Shown: positions 45,662-53,774 of the stretch, in pieces
Position numbering within the stretch: the first letter of the stretch is position 1
Layout: each line of letters opens with the position of its first letter
From: Meiothermus sp.
GTDB lineage: Bacteria; Deinococcota; Deinococci; Deinococcales; Thermaceae
Length of the DNA stretch: 64,000 bases
Direction: 5' to 3'
NCBI RefSeq assembly: GCF_026004115.1
Contig: NZ_BPIM01000001.1
Coordinates: 124,001-188,000, forward strand
Program-made: the position numbers and the translations under genes
Notes under the pieces: generated by a model
What the model was told of the DNA's origin: nothing
The model's database searches: none
The model's input: the letters and a program-made list of their open reading frames with translations, nothing else

Positions 45662-46240
45662 ATGCCCAACAAAAACCTCTTCTTTTTGGCGCTGGGTTTC
45701 GTGCTGTCTAGCCTTGGCCTGTGGGCCTTGGCAGGCATCAATCTGCCCCATACCTTCACCGCCGGAAATCCCATTCGCGCTGCCGAAGTCAATGCCAACT
45801 TTGCCGCTCTAAACAACGCCCTCCCCGGTGTGGCCCAGGCCGTGGAATCGGATACCGCCGACATTCCCAACTTCCCCAACTCCTTGAGACGCAGCGTGAC
45901 CATCAACGTGCCGGGGCCCGGGTATGTAAGGGTTAGCGCCAGCCTCCAACTCAATATGGTGTACACCGGTGACAGCAGCGCCCTCTTCACGGTGGCATTG
46001 GCTAACGAACCCGATGTCATCCGCCCAGACCAGGACAAGCGTATCTCCCTACCCGGAGGTTTGCCCAACTGGACCTATATCCAGATTGTCAGCAGCGAGC
46101 GGGTATTCCCGGTGGACAGTGCGGGCCCCAAGACCTTCTATTTGCTGGTGGAGGAAAATAGCGCCACCCAGGGCCAGGTTGCCAGAAGTACCCTCACCGC
46201 CACCTTCCTGAGCGGCATGGGGACGGTGCAAAGCCCGTAA
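45662..46240 (+). CDS. Exported/anchored protein with AGNPIRAAEVNANF motif (copy 2)
   Basis: 192 aa. KNLFFLALGFVLSSLGLWALAGINLPHTF is a membrane or signal segment, followed by FTAGNPIRAAEVNANFAALNNAL, the same motif as at 44484. The C-terminal half has beta-rich segments (RRSVTINVPGPGYVRVSASLQLN, SLPGGLPNWTYIQIVSSERVF) resembling a jelly-roll or C1q/TNF-like head. A stalk-plus-head layout is suggested but unproven. It is followed by about 130 bp of short degenerate repeats. Confidence 0.62.
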   Translation: MPNKNLFFLALGFVLSSLGLWALAGINLPHTFTAGNPIRAAEVNANFAALNNALPGVAQAVESDTADIPNFPNSLRRSVTINVPGPGYVRVSASLQLNMVYTGDSSALFTVALANEPDVIRPDQDKRISLPGGLPNWTYIQIVSSERVFPVDSAGPKTFYLLVEENSATQGQVARSTLTATFLSGMGTVQSP

Positions 46241-46244
46241 GCAA

Positions 46245-46360
46245 ATGTCAATAGTCACTAGTTAATGGCTGATGGTCCATCGCCAATGGCTTTCTGCCGA
46301 TATTCACGGGTTCAGGCTATTGACGACCGACCATAAACCATCGACCATAGACCCCAGACA
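46245..46360. repeat. Degenerate GACCATA-type short repeats
   Basis: Between copy 2 and the next gene, CCATCG/ACCATAG-like words recur in both orientations (ATGGTCCATCG, then GACCGACCATAAACCATCG and GACCATAGACC). They form a weak dyad. No gene or clear promoter is seen apart from AAGGAGCAGCT, which is the ribosome site of the next ORF. Confidence 0.45.
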
Positions 46361-46375
46361 CTACAAGGAGCAGCT

Positions 46376-47059
46376 ATGAATCGCAGAATTTTGACTTGGG
46401 TGGTGGTCGGCGCGCTGGGCCTGGTGCTAGCCCAGGCGGTGCAGCGGCAACTCAACCTGGTGGTAAACGGCCAAGCCCAGAGCAGCAAGGCCATTGTGGT
46501 GGGGGGACAGACCTACGTGCCGCTCAGTGCGCTGCGGGCCCTGGGGGTTACCGCCGCGGTCTCGGGCAATACCGTGAGTCTGAGCGGCTCGCCTGCGGGT
46601 GGGGCCGACCAGCGGGCTAGCCTCGAGGGCTGCTTGAACGAGTGGCTATTTAACGGCATCTGGCGAGCGCGGGCTACCAGGGTCGAGTCTTTTGACGACG
46701 GCGGGCTCAAAGGTTGGGCGATAGATTTTGAGGTGCGCAACGCCACCAACCGAACCCTCGAGGCCTGGAACGCCGGCTTCAAAGACTCCAGCAGCCTCAC
46801 CCTGGCCTTTGCCGACGGCTCCACGCAGCGCATGGAGGGAAACGCCCTGGCCCGCGAGTCCTACGAGGCCAAAATCTACAACGCTGCCATTCCGCAAGGT
46901 TCTGGCGTCACCACCAAGCTCAAGTTCACCAGCAACCGCACCGACGCCCCGACCAAGCTCTTGATCGAGATGGATACGAACAGCATCAAGCAGAAGTACA
47001 ACCTGGCCTTCAGCTCCCCCAACCCCAGCCTCCGCTTTAAGCTGGACTGCACTAAGTAA
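46376..47059 (+). CDS. Exported protein with copper-amine-oxidase-N-like (stalk) domain
   Basis: 227 aa with AAGGAG upstream. MNRRILTWVVVGALGLVLAQA is a signal peptide. Residues about 25-72 (LNLVVNGQAQSSKAIVVGG, TYVPLSALRALGVTAAVSG, NTVSLSG) match the copper amine oxidase N-terminal/stalk domain found in secreted and cell-wall proteins. The C-terminal part (DFEVRNATNRTLEAWNAGF, GVTTKLKFTSN) looks like an immunoglobulin-like domain. No metal-binding site is implied by the stalk domain. Its TAA stop lies within the MITE-like repeat copy C. Confidence 0.7.
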   Translation: MNRRILTWVVVGALGLVLAQAVQRQLNLVVNGQAQSSKAIVVGGQTYVPLSALRALGVTAAVSGNTVSLSGSPAGGADQRASLEGCLNEWLFNGIWRARATRVESFDDGGLKGWAIDFEVRNATNRTLEAWNAGFKDSSSLTLAFADGSTQRMEGNALARESYEAKIYNAAIPQGSGVTTKLKFTSNRTDAPTKLLIEMDTNSIKQKYNLAFSSPNPSLRFKLDCTK

Positions 47060-47116
47060 TACCAGGCTCGTTTGGTTCGTTGCCGTTCGGCAACGAACTA
47101 ACCGATTCTGGTATAA
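47057..47116. repeat. MITE-like repeat, copy C (short form) with terminator hairpin
   Basis: 60 bp from TAATACCAGGCTCG to CGATTCTGGTATAA; outer ends match copies A and B. The core is a perfect hairpin, GTTCGTTGCC (47075-47084) and GGCAACGAAC (47089-47098) with a GTTC loop. It lies between two convergent genes, so it probably also acts as a bidirectional terminator. Confidence 0.75.
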
Positions 47117-47124
47117 GGTCTTGG

Positions 47125-47982
47125 TCACTCGCTAGCTCTCGGGGCTACTGCAGCTTTCGGCTCCGGGTTTTGCGCCTCGCTCCCATCGCTTTGCAGCAAG
47201 GGCAACAACTGGCCCGCGGTGGCAATGGCAATGGCCTGTGGGGCCTTGCTTTTGGTGATTGGTAGTCCAATAGGACAGGTGACACGGGCCAGGTCGGCCT
47301 GAGACAAGCCCTGCTGCAGCAGTTTGTGCTGAAAGTTACGCCACTTGACCGCCGAGCCGATCAGGCCGATAAAGCCCAGCTCACCCCGGCGCAAAGCGGC
47401 CTCGAGCACGAACAAATCCTCGGCGTGGTCGTGGGTCATGATGACCAGGTGCGCCCCTGCGGGCAGGTCGTTCACGATGCTGTCCAGGATGGGGGCCTGA
47501 AACACCCGTATGCGAGCCTGTTCCCGATAGAGGGGGTTCAGACGCTCTTCTGAGAGCATCTCGGCCCTCGAGTCCACCAGCCACAGTTCGATGGGCAGCA
47601 TCGAGAGCACCTTGGCCAGGGCCAGCCCCACATGCCCCACCCCAAAAATGGCCACGGTGGGGCGGGCTGGCGTCACCGCCTCGAGCAGGATCTGCACCTC
47701 ACCCCCACAGCACTGCACCCCGTGTTCGGCGGGGGCGTTTTCGGTCAGGCGCAGGGTGTGCAGTTGTGGCGTGTGGCCTGGGCCCTCCAGCATCTTGTGG
47801 GCCAGGGCAATGGCGGTGGCCTCGAGGTTCCCCCCGCCAATGGTTCCGTAGACGGCCTCAGCCGTCACCAACATTTTGGCTCCGGCCTCGCGGGGCGCAT
47901 GGCCCCGCACCGAGACTAGCGTGACCAGCACCAGCGGCTCTTTTTGCTCAGTCAGGCGGGCGAGCTGCTCAAACCACTGCAT
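47125..47982 (-). CDS. xdhC: XdhC-family molybdenum-cofactor sulfuration/insertion chaperone
   Basis: 285 aa. LVTLVSVRGHAPREAGAKMLV, GTIGGGNLEATA and CGGEVQILLEAV form the N-terminal XdhC_CoxI domain (short pieces), and TVAIFGVGHVGLALAKVL is the Rossmann-type glycine loop of the C-terminal XdhC_C domain. XdhC delivers sulfurated molybdopterin to xanthine dehydrogenase. Position downstream of xdhAB supports this. The last 20 residues (DGSEAQNPEPKAAVAPRASE) come from a GC-rich repeat-like stretch and are probably a non-conserved tail. Confidence 0.9.
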   Translation of the reverse strand: MQWFEQLARLTEQKEPLVLVTLVSVRGHAPREAGAKMLVTAEAVYGTIGGGNLEATAIALAHKMLEGPGHTPQLHTLRLTENAPAEHGVQCCGGEVQILLEAVTPARPTVAIFGVGHVGLALAKVLSMLPIELWLVDSRAEMLSEERLNPLYREQARIRVFQAPILDSIVNDLPAGAHLVIMTHDHAEDLFVLEAALRRGELGFIGLIGSAVKWRNFQHKLLQQGLSQADLARVTCPIGLPITKSKAPQAIAIATAGQLLPLLQSDGSEAQNPEPKAAVAPRASE

Positions 47983-47991
47983 AAGAGCCCC

Positions 47992-48078
47992 CTACAGTTG
48001 CCCGGCAAAACAGACAAAAAAGCCGACCATAACGAGCAAGAAAACGCCCATCGAGAAGCGCTCGAGGTTCCGCACCAT
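47992..48078 (-). CDS. Predicted 28-aa single-span membrane peptide
   Basis: ATG at 48078, TAG at 47992. MVRNLERFSMGVFLLVMVGF (first 20 residues) continues FVCFAGQL: charged N-terminus, then about 20 hydrophobic residues, the layout of a small bitopic peptide. It fills the gap between xdhB and xdhC on the same strand. There is no strong Shine-Dalgarno and the frame is short enough to arise by chance, so this is tentative. Confidence 0.4.
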   Translation of the reverse strand: MVRNLERFSMGVFLLVMVGFFVCFAGQL

Positions 48079-48106
48079 AGGGGTGAGCGGGGCTCATCCA
48101 TGCCCA

Positions 48107-50482
48107 TCAATCCCCCGAGACCAGGGCCTGTTCCCGCACCTTCTCGATGGCCCAGTAGACCGCCTCGGGCGTGGCGGGCGAGGCCAGTTCTACCACACCC
48201 CCCCTTCCAAAAGCCGCCACAGCGTCGCGCAGGGCTTCGCGTACCGAGATGGCCAGCATCAGCGGGGGCTCCCCCACGGCCTTGGAGCCGTACACCACCC
48301 CCGGCTCAGTGGCCCGCGGCAGAAGCCGCACGTGGAAGACCTCGGGTAGCTCGGAAAAACTGGGCAGCTTGTAGGTGCTGGCCGAGCGGGTGGCTACCTG
48401 GCCCCTGGCATCCCAGCGCAGGTCCTCCAGCGTAAGCCAGCCCACACCCTGGATAAAACCCCCCTCCACCTGGCCCAGGTCCACCAGCGGGGAGAGCGAG
48501 TCGCCCACGTCGTGCAGAATGTCCACCCGGCGCAGGGTGTACTGACCCGTAAAACCGTCCACTTCTACCTCACTCACCGCCGCGCCAAAAGCAAAGTAGT
48601 GAAAGGGTTTACCCCACATGCGGGTTTTGTCCCAGTGGAGCCCCGGCGTGCGGTAAAAGCCATCGGCAAAAAGCTGTATCCGCTGGGCATAGGCGGCCTT
48701 CACCACTTCGGCAAAGCCCAGCCGCTCCTCAGGCTTCCAGATGCTCCAGGCCTGGCCGTCTTCAAACACCACGTCGGCAGGGTGAACACCCAGTTTCTGG
48801 GCCGCTACCCCGGCCAGCCGGGCCTTGATTTTCTCGCAGGCATCGCGCACGGCTCCCCCGTTCAGGTCGGCCCCGGTGGAGGCGGCGGTGGCCGAGGTAT
48901 TGGGCACCTTGTCGGTGCGGGTGGGCATCAGGCGGATGGATTCCAGCGGCACACCCAGGGTCTGGGCAGCAATCTGCTGAATCTTGGTGAAAAGCCCCTG
49001 GCCCATCTCGGTGCCGCCGTGGTTGACCTGCACCGAGCCATCCTGGTAGACCAGCACCAGCGCCCCGGCCTGGTTGAAAGCGGTCAGGTTGAAGGAGATA
49101 CCGAACTTGACCGGGGTGATGGCCAGGCCCCGCTTGCGGTGGGGGCTCTGGACGTTGAACTCGGATACTTCCCGCCGGCGGCGGTCGAACTCGGCGCTTT
49201 GTTTGAGCTCGTCCCAGATGAGCCGGATGCGCTCCACATCCTTCACCGCCTGGCCGTAGTGGGTGGTGGAGGGGGGTGCAGGCTCCGGGCTCCGGGCTCC
49301 GGTTTCCGAGATGCGCCCCTCCCCTGCCCGGTACCCGGTACCCTCAGCCCGGTAGAAGTTCCGCTCCCGCACCACCTCCGGCGGCAGGCCCAGGCTGCGG
49401 GCCACGCGGTCTACGACCTCTTCGATGAAGACCATACCCTGCGGCCCCCCAAAACCCCGGAAGGCGGTCTGCGAGGTCTTATGGGTCTTGCAGACCCGGC
49501 CCTTAACGTCCATGTGGGGGATGTAGTAGGCGTTGTCGGCATGGCAGACCGCCCGGGCCATCACCGGCTCGCTCAGGTCTTGCGACCAGCCGCCGTCGGA
49601 AAAGAGCTCCATCTGGAGGGCCTGGAGCACACCGTCTTCGGAAAAACCCACCTTCCAGCGGGCATAAAAGGGGTGGCGCTTGCCGGTGAGGGTGATGTCC
49701 TGAAGCCGGTTGAGCCGCACCCGCACCGGGCGGCGGGTCAGGTAGGCCCCCAGGGCCGCTATGGCCGCAAAGGGGTTGGCCTGTACTTCCTTGCCGCCGA
49801 AGCCCCCGCCCATGCGCACGCACTGCACCGTGACCCGATTGCGCGGCAGGCCCAGCACCTGGGCCACGATCTCCTGGGTTTCTGAAGGGTGCTGGGTGGA
49901 GGCATGTACCAGCAGGTGGTCGGTCTCGTCGAGTACCGCCAGGGAGGACTGGGTCTCGAGGTAGAAGTGCTCCTGCCCGCCGAGCTCGAGCTCCCCCTCG
50001 AGCACCCGCGCCGATTCCAGAAGACCCTGCTGCACATCCCCGCGCTTGGCGTGAAGCGTTGCGCCCTGAAAACTCCCCTGGGCTATGGCCTCCCGAATGC
50101 TCAGGATGGCGGGCAGCGGCTCATACTCCACCGCTACTCGAGCGGCCCCCAGCCGGGCGGACTCCTCGCTTTCCGCCAGCACCCAACAGACCGCCTGGCC
50201 AGAGTACATCACCTCGGTGGGAAACAGCGGTTCGTCCTGCTTGAGGCCCGAGTCGTTGAGGCCCGGTACATCCGGGGCCGTGAGCACCCGCACCACCCCC
50301 GGCACGGCATACGCAGGCTGAACATCGAGCCGCACAATACGGGCGTGGGCATGAGGGGCCTGAACCGGCCAGGCGTGCAGGGCATTGGGGTAGCGCGGCA
50401 GCAGGTCGTCGGTGTAGAGCGCCCGCCCCGTCACGTGCTCGCGGGCCGATTCGTGGGGAATGGCCTTGCCCACCACCTTCAT
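48107..50482 (-). CDS. xdhB: Xanthine dehydrogenase, molybdopterin-binding subunit
   Basis: 791 aa, the large Mo subunit of xanthine dehydrogenase (hypoxanthine to xanthine to urate). Cofactor and active-site segments: MGGGFGGKE near residue 225, TAFRGFGGPQGM, GGTEMGQGLFTK, and KAVGEPPLMLA near the C-terminus with the catalytic Glu in VGEPP. Odd feature: around residues 380-405, between RNFYRAEGTG and THYGQAV, about 25 residues (YRAGEGRISETGARSPEPAPPS) derive from GC-rich DNA that contains three perfect 7-bp repeats. The start overlaps the xdhA stop by 4 bp. Confidence 0.93.
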   Translation of the reverse strand: MKVVGKAIPHESAREHVTGRALYTDDLLPRYPNALHAWPVQAPHAHARIVRLDVQPAYAVPGVVRVLTAPDVPGLNDSGLKQDEPLFPTEVMYSGQAVCWVLAESEESARLGAARVAVEYEPLPAILSIREAIAQGSFQGATLHAKRGDVQQGLLESARVLEGELELGGQEHFYLETQSSLAVLDETDHLLVHASTQHPSETQEIVAQVLGLPRNRVTVQCVRMGGGFGGKEVQANPFAAIAALGAYLTRRPVRVRLNRLQDITLTGKRHPFYARWKVGFSEDGVLQALQMELFSDGGWSQDLSEPVMARAVCHADNAYYIPHMDVKGRVCKTHKTSQTAFRGFGGPQGMVFIEEVVDRVARSLGLPPEVVRERNFYRAEGTGYRAGEGRISETGARSPEPAPPSTTHYGQAVKDVERIRLIWDELKQSAEFDRRRREVSEFNVQSPHRKRGLAITPVKFGISFNLTAFNQAGALVLVYQDGSVQVNHGGTEMGQGLFTKIQQIAAQTLGVPLESIRLMPTRTDKVPNTSATAASTGADLNGGAVRDACEKIKARLAGVAAQKLGVHPADVVFEDGQAWSIWKPEERLGFAEVVKAAYAQRIQLFADGFYRTPGLHWDKTRMWGKPFHYFAFGAAVSEVEVDGFTGQYTLRRVDILHDVGDSLSPLVDLGQVEGGFIQGVGWLTLEDLRWDARGQVATRSASTYKLPSFSELPEVFHVRLLPRATEPGVVYGSKAVGEPPLMLAISVREALRDAVAAFGRGGVVELASPATPEAVYWAIEKVREQALVSGD
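49281..49301. repeat. Three tandem 7-bp repeats within xdhB
   Basis: GGCTCCG occurs three times in tandem. 3 x 7 = 21 keeps the frame, but gain or loss of one unit would shift it. The repeats sit inside an apparent in-frame insertion of about 25 codons. Confidence 0.8.
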
Positions 50483-51864
50483 ACGGTTACCTCCTGGGTC
50501 TCGCTGTAGAACTTCCAGAGCAGGTTGCCCAGCATGGCGGTTCGGTAGGCCGCACTCCCCCGGTGGTCGTCAATTGGTTTGAACTCTGCCTTGATCACCT
50601 GAGCCGCCTTGCGGATGCTGGGCTCGCCCCAGGGCTGGCCTACCAGGAAGGCCTCGGTCTGGTAGGCCCGCACCGGCGTTGCCGCCACCCCGCCCAAGCC
50701 GATGCGAAGCTGGGCAACCCGGCCTTCCTCGAGCCTGAGCGCAAAGGCTGCCGCCACGGTGGAGATGTCGTCCAGCGGGCGCTTGGCCACCTTGTAAAAA
50801 CGGGCCTGGGGCGCCAGGGGCAGGGGGATTCGCACCCCCTTGATGAGTTCCCCAGGCTGTAACACCGTCTGCCGGTATCCGGTGAAGAAGTGCTCGAGCT
50901 TCACCACCCGCTCGCCCAGTGCGCTCACCAGCACTACCTCGGCCCCCAGGGCCAGCAACACCGGCGGGGAATCGCCGATGGGCGAGGCCGTACCCAGGTT
51001 GCCCCCCAGCGTCGCACGGTTGCGGATCAGGCGCGAGGCAAATAGCGGGAACCACTCGGCCAGCAGGGGAACACGCCCCTCCAGCCAGCGCTCGGCCTCG
51101 GAAAGGGTTACGCCTGCGCCAATCTCGATGGCCTCCGACCCCCAGTGAAGGGTTTTGAGCTCGGGCACTGCGTTCAGGTCTAAGAGGGTTTCCGCACGGT
51201 AAAACCGTTGGTTGACCTCCACCCCAAGATCGGTGCCGCCGGCCAGTAAGCGGGCCTGGGGATAGGCTTCTAGCATCTGGAACAACTCACCCAGCGAGGT
51301 AGGGCGCAGGTAAGTGGCGCCGGCCTCGTAGCGAAAGCTTTTCAGCGGTGGGGCGGGGTCTGCCAGCCGCCGGGCCAAAGGGTCGTCCGGGGCGGGCCGG
51401 CCCAGCGATAGGGCGGCATCGCGGATGGGCCTGTAGCCGGTACAGCGGCAAAGGTTGCCCGAGAGGGCCTCGAGGTCGAAGGCTTCACGTCCTTTGCGAT
51501 AGTACTCCGCCGCCATGCTGACCACAAAACCCGGCGTGCAGTAGCCACACTGCGAGCCCCCCTGAAGCATGGCCTCCTGCACAGGATGAAGCTTCTCCCC
51601 CTGTGCAAGCCCTTCCACCGTCCAGACCTCCTGGTCGTCCAGACCCGGCAGCAGCAGCAAACAGCTATTGACCGCCTCGAGCCGCGCCCCGGCTCCATCC
51701 GGGCGCACCAGCAGCACCGTGCAAGCCCCGCACTCCCCCTCGGCGCAACCCTCCTTGCTGCCCGTCAGGCCCTCTTGGCGCAACCACTCGAGCACGGTGA
51801 TATGGGGGTCTACTCCTGAAATCTGCACCATCTGCCCGTTTAACCGAAAGCTGATCTTACTCAC
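50479..51864 (-). CDS. xdhA: Xanthine dehydrogenase, fused [2Fe-2S]/FAD subunit
   Basis: 461 aa from a GTG at 51864 (AGGAGG 6 bases upstream); the frame runs a few codons longer. Residues 1-160 carry two [2Fe-2S] clusters: CAEGECGAC with an upstream Cys, and CGYC...CRC. Residues about 180-461 are the FAD domain: LLAGGTDLGVEVN, IRNRATLGGNLGTASPIGDSPPVLLALGA, DDISTVAAAFAL. Electrons pass from the Mo site on XdhB through the clusters to FAD and NAD. Fusion of the FeS and FAD parts in one chain is the XdhA layout. Confidence 0.93.
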   Translation of the reverse strand: MSKISFRLNGQMVQISGVDPHITVLEWLRQEGLTGSKEGCAEGECGACTVLLVRPDGAGARLEAVNSCLLLLPGLDDQEVWTVEGLAQGEKLHPVQEAMLQGGSQCGYCTPGFVVSMAAEYYRKGREAFDLEALSGNLCRCTGYRPIRDAALSLGRPAPDDPLARRLADPAPPLKSFRYEAGATYLRPTSLGELFQMLEAYPQARLLAGGTDLGVEVNQRFYRAETLLDLNAVPELKTLHWGSEAIEIGAGVTLSEAERWLEGRVPLLAEWFPLFASRLIRNRATLGGNLGTASPIGDSPPVLLALGAEVVLVSALGERVVKLEHFFTGYRQTVLQPGELIKGVRIPLPLAPQARFYKVAKRPLDDISTVAAAFALRLEEGRVAQLRIGLGGVAATPVRAYQTEAFLVGQPWGEPSIRKAAQVIKAEFKPIDDHRGSAAYRTAMLGNLLWKFYSETQEVTV

Positions 51865-51893
51865 CCAAGCCCTCCTGGACTTCACTTGCCTAT

Positions 51894-51912
51894 GGTTGAT
51901 TATTGTATAACC
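51894..51912. promoter_or_regulatory. Candidate operator upstream of xdhA
   Basis: GGTTGATTATTGTATAACC is an imperfect 19-bp dyad (GGTT...AACC arms with an AT-rich centre), 30 bp upstream of the xdhA GTG. It resembles GntR-family sites of the FadR type and overlaps a TATACA on the - strand that could be a -10 box. No regulator gene is adjacent. Confidence 0.4.
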
Positions 51913-52303
51913 AATGCCCCCAGCAAAAAGTATGGCTTTGCTACGTGCCTAGGATCGGTACGCGAACCCTCGCAAACCTCAAGCAGGAGCGGTTCATACC
52001 AAATCCACGTGAACCCCTTGCCTTCACCCCGGAGGGAGAAGGTGGCGACACCCCGACCGCGCTATTTAACAGCGATAGAAACACGATTGACTGCACCTGG
52101 GGTGTCGCCGGATGAGGGGGCTTGGGACGACCCTCAAAGCTAACTGTCCGAGTAAAGTTGGTATCATAGGGTCGGTGTTGCAAAAATGCTCGTAGCTGGG
52201 CGACCTGGCTGGGTGCTATGCCTCCACCTAGCCTCCCCCGTTGGGGGAGGAAGGGGTGGTTTTTCTTTATGCACCAGCCCTGGCCCCGCGCCCAGACCGA
52301 CCG

Positions 52304-52341
52304 AAGTTATCCGCGTAGCGGAGGGCGATACTGCCCCTTGG
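52304..52341. repeat. Dispersed copy of the 38-bp repeat unit (inverse orientation)
   Basis: Reverse complement of the unit tandemly repeated at 35951-36064, with one visible mismatch (GATACTGCCCC for GATACCGCCCC). The flank GAAAGCGAGACGCTTTTTCGC matches the flank of the tandem array apart from small indels, so a longer ancestral element was shared. Confidence 0.85.
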
Positions 52342-52369
52342 AAAGCGAGACGCTTTTTCGCGACCGTGA

Positions 52370-53662
52370 TCAGTCGTTGAGCGTCATCGGTTCTTCCTTA
52401 CCGCTCCCCCTGCCCTCGGCCAGCGAGAGCTTGGCCAACGTCAGCGCCAGAACGTAGGTGCCCAGGGCAATGTCCTCGGGCGAGGCGTACTCGTCCGGGC
52501 GGTGGCTAATCCCCTCGCGGCAGGGGATGAAGAGCATGGCGGTAGGTGCGATGCGGGCCATGAACAAAGAGTCGTGGTAGGCCCGGCTGACCATTAGCTT
52601 GAACTTGACCCCGGCCTCGCCACAGGCTTCTACCAGCGCTTTGAGTACCTCCGAGCCCGATTTGGCCGGAGGGTCTATGTTGATAATGTCCACGCTGTAC
52701 TTGATGTCGCGGCGGGTGCAAACCTGTTCCACGCCCTGAATGATGTTGCGAATCACCTGGTCGCGGCGGGATTGCTCCACATCGCGCACGTCAATCTCGA
52801 GCTTGACCCGGCTGGGTACGCTGTTCACCGCGTTGGGGTAGACCTCGCAGAAGCCGGTGGTGGCCACGGTGTTGATGCTGCCGCTGTTCTTGGCAAAGGC
52901 TTCCACCCCCAGGATAATCTCGGCGGCAGCGCAAAGGGCATCGTGTCGGTCGGGCATGAGAACAGTACCCGCATGCCCGCCCACACCCTCGAGGTGTGCC
53001 CGCAGCGAAGCCGGGGCGGCAATCGCCGTGACGATGCCCAAAGGTACGTGTTCTTGCTCGAGCACCGGTCCCTGCTCGATATGCAGCTCCACAAAGGCCG
53101 CGTAATAGCCTTCGGGGAGTTGCACATCCTCCAGGCGGCCCATATAACCGGCCTCCCAGCGCACCTCCTCGAGGCTCTTTCCTTCCTGGTCTTTGAGCAG
53201 CCTCAACGATTCAGGGTTCAGGACACCCGACAGAGCCCGGCTTCCCAGGCAGCCAATCCCAAAGCGGGTGGGCTCTTCGGCGGTGAAGATAAGCAGTTCG
53301 ATGGAGCGGTAGGGCTTGAAACCGCTGCGCTGGAGCGCCCGAATGGCCTCCAGACCGCCCAGCACCCCCACCGTACCGTCGTACATACCAGCATAGGGAA
53401 TGGCGTCGAAATGCGAACCTGTGCCCACCGCAGGCAGCTCGGGCGCAGAGCCCTCCCAGCGGGCAAAGATGTTGCCGAGGCCATCCTCCCGCACGCGGAG
53501 GCCAGCTTCTTCACACAGGCCCTTGAGATAGGCCCGGGCCCCCAGGTCGGGCTTGGTAAAAAGAATGCGGGTAATGGCGGGCTTGGGGGTATCGGAAAAC
53601 CCCGCCAGTGTGTCCAGTTCGTGGACAATTCGTTCTTTATCTACCAGTGGTCTTACAATCAT
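52370..53662 (-). CDS. M20-family amidohydrolase, probably ureidoglycolate amidohydrolase
   Basis: 430 aa. AVGTGSHFDAIPYAGMYDGTVGVLGGLEA holds the first metal ligands (His, Asp), FTAEEPTRFGIGCLGSR the Glu-Glu pair, and VELHIEQGPVLE, GHAGTVLMPDRHDAL and SRAYHDSLFMARIAPTAMLFIP the later ligands. This is the carbamoylase/allantoate/ureidoglycolate amidohydrolase family. A second paralogue at 55917-57155 is the better allantoate enzyme. Adjacency to allE, and the ARIAPTAMLF ending resembling plant UAH, favour hydrolysis of ureidoglycolate to glyoxylate, ammonia and CO2. Allantoate or N-carbamoyl amino acids remain possible. Confidence 0.8.
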   Translation of the reverse strand: MIVRPLVDKERIVHELDTLAGFSDTPKPAITRILFTKPDLGARAYLKGLCEEAGLRVREDGLGNIFARWEGSAPELPAVGTGSHFDAIPYAGMYDGTVGVLGGLEAIRALQRSGFKPYRSIELLIFTAEEPTRFGIGCLGSRALSGVLNPESLRLLKDQEGKSLEEVRWEAGYMGRLEDVQLPEGYYAAFVELHIEQGPVLEQEHVPLGIVTAIAAPASLRAHLEGVGGHAGTVLMPDRHDALCAAAEIILGVEAFAKNSGSINTVATTGFCEVYPNAVNSVPSRVKLEIDVRDVEQSRRDQVIRNIIQGVEQVCTRRDIKYSVDIINIDPPAKSGSEVLKALVEACGEAGVKFKLMVSRAYHDSLFMARIAPTAMLFIPCREGISHRPDEYASPEDIALGTYVLALTLAKLSLAEGRGSGKEEPMTLND

Positions 53663-53774
53663 GGGTTGCTCCAGAAAAAAACGCTAAACACGACGATAGT
53701 TTATGCCGCACCCTACACGCTTTGCAAAAGAGCCTCAGAGAAGGCGGTTTCCGAGCGCCAGAGTACCCGCCGTT

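Larger units (their letters stand above)
51865..52369. other. Intergenic region upstream of xdhA with repeat relics
   Basis: About 500 bases without a convincing gene. It contains the candidate xdhA operator, a segment 51997-52166 flanked by inverted ATACCAA / TTGGTAT ends (possibly another degenerate MITE), a CCTCCCCCGTTGGGGGAGG hairpin near 52225-52252, and a reverse-oriented 38-bp repeat unit at 52304-52341. Short ORFs here have no ribosome sites. Confidence 0.5.
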
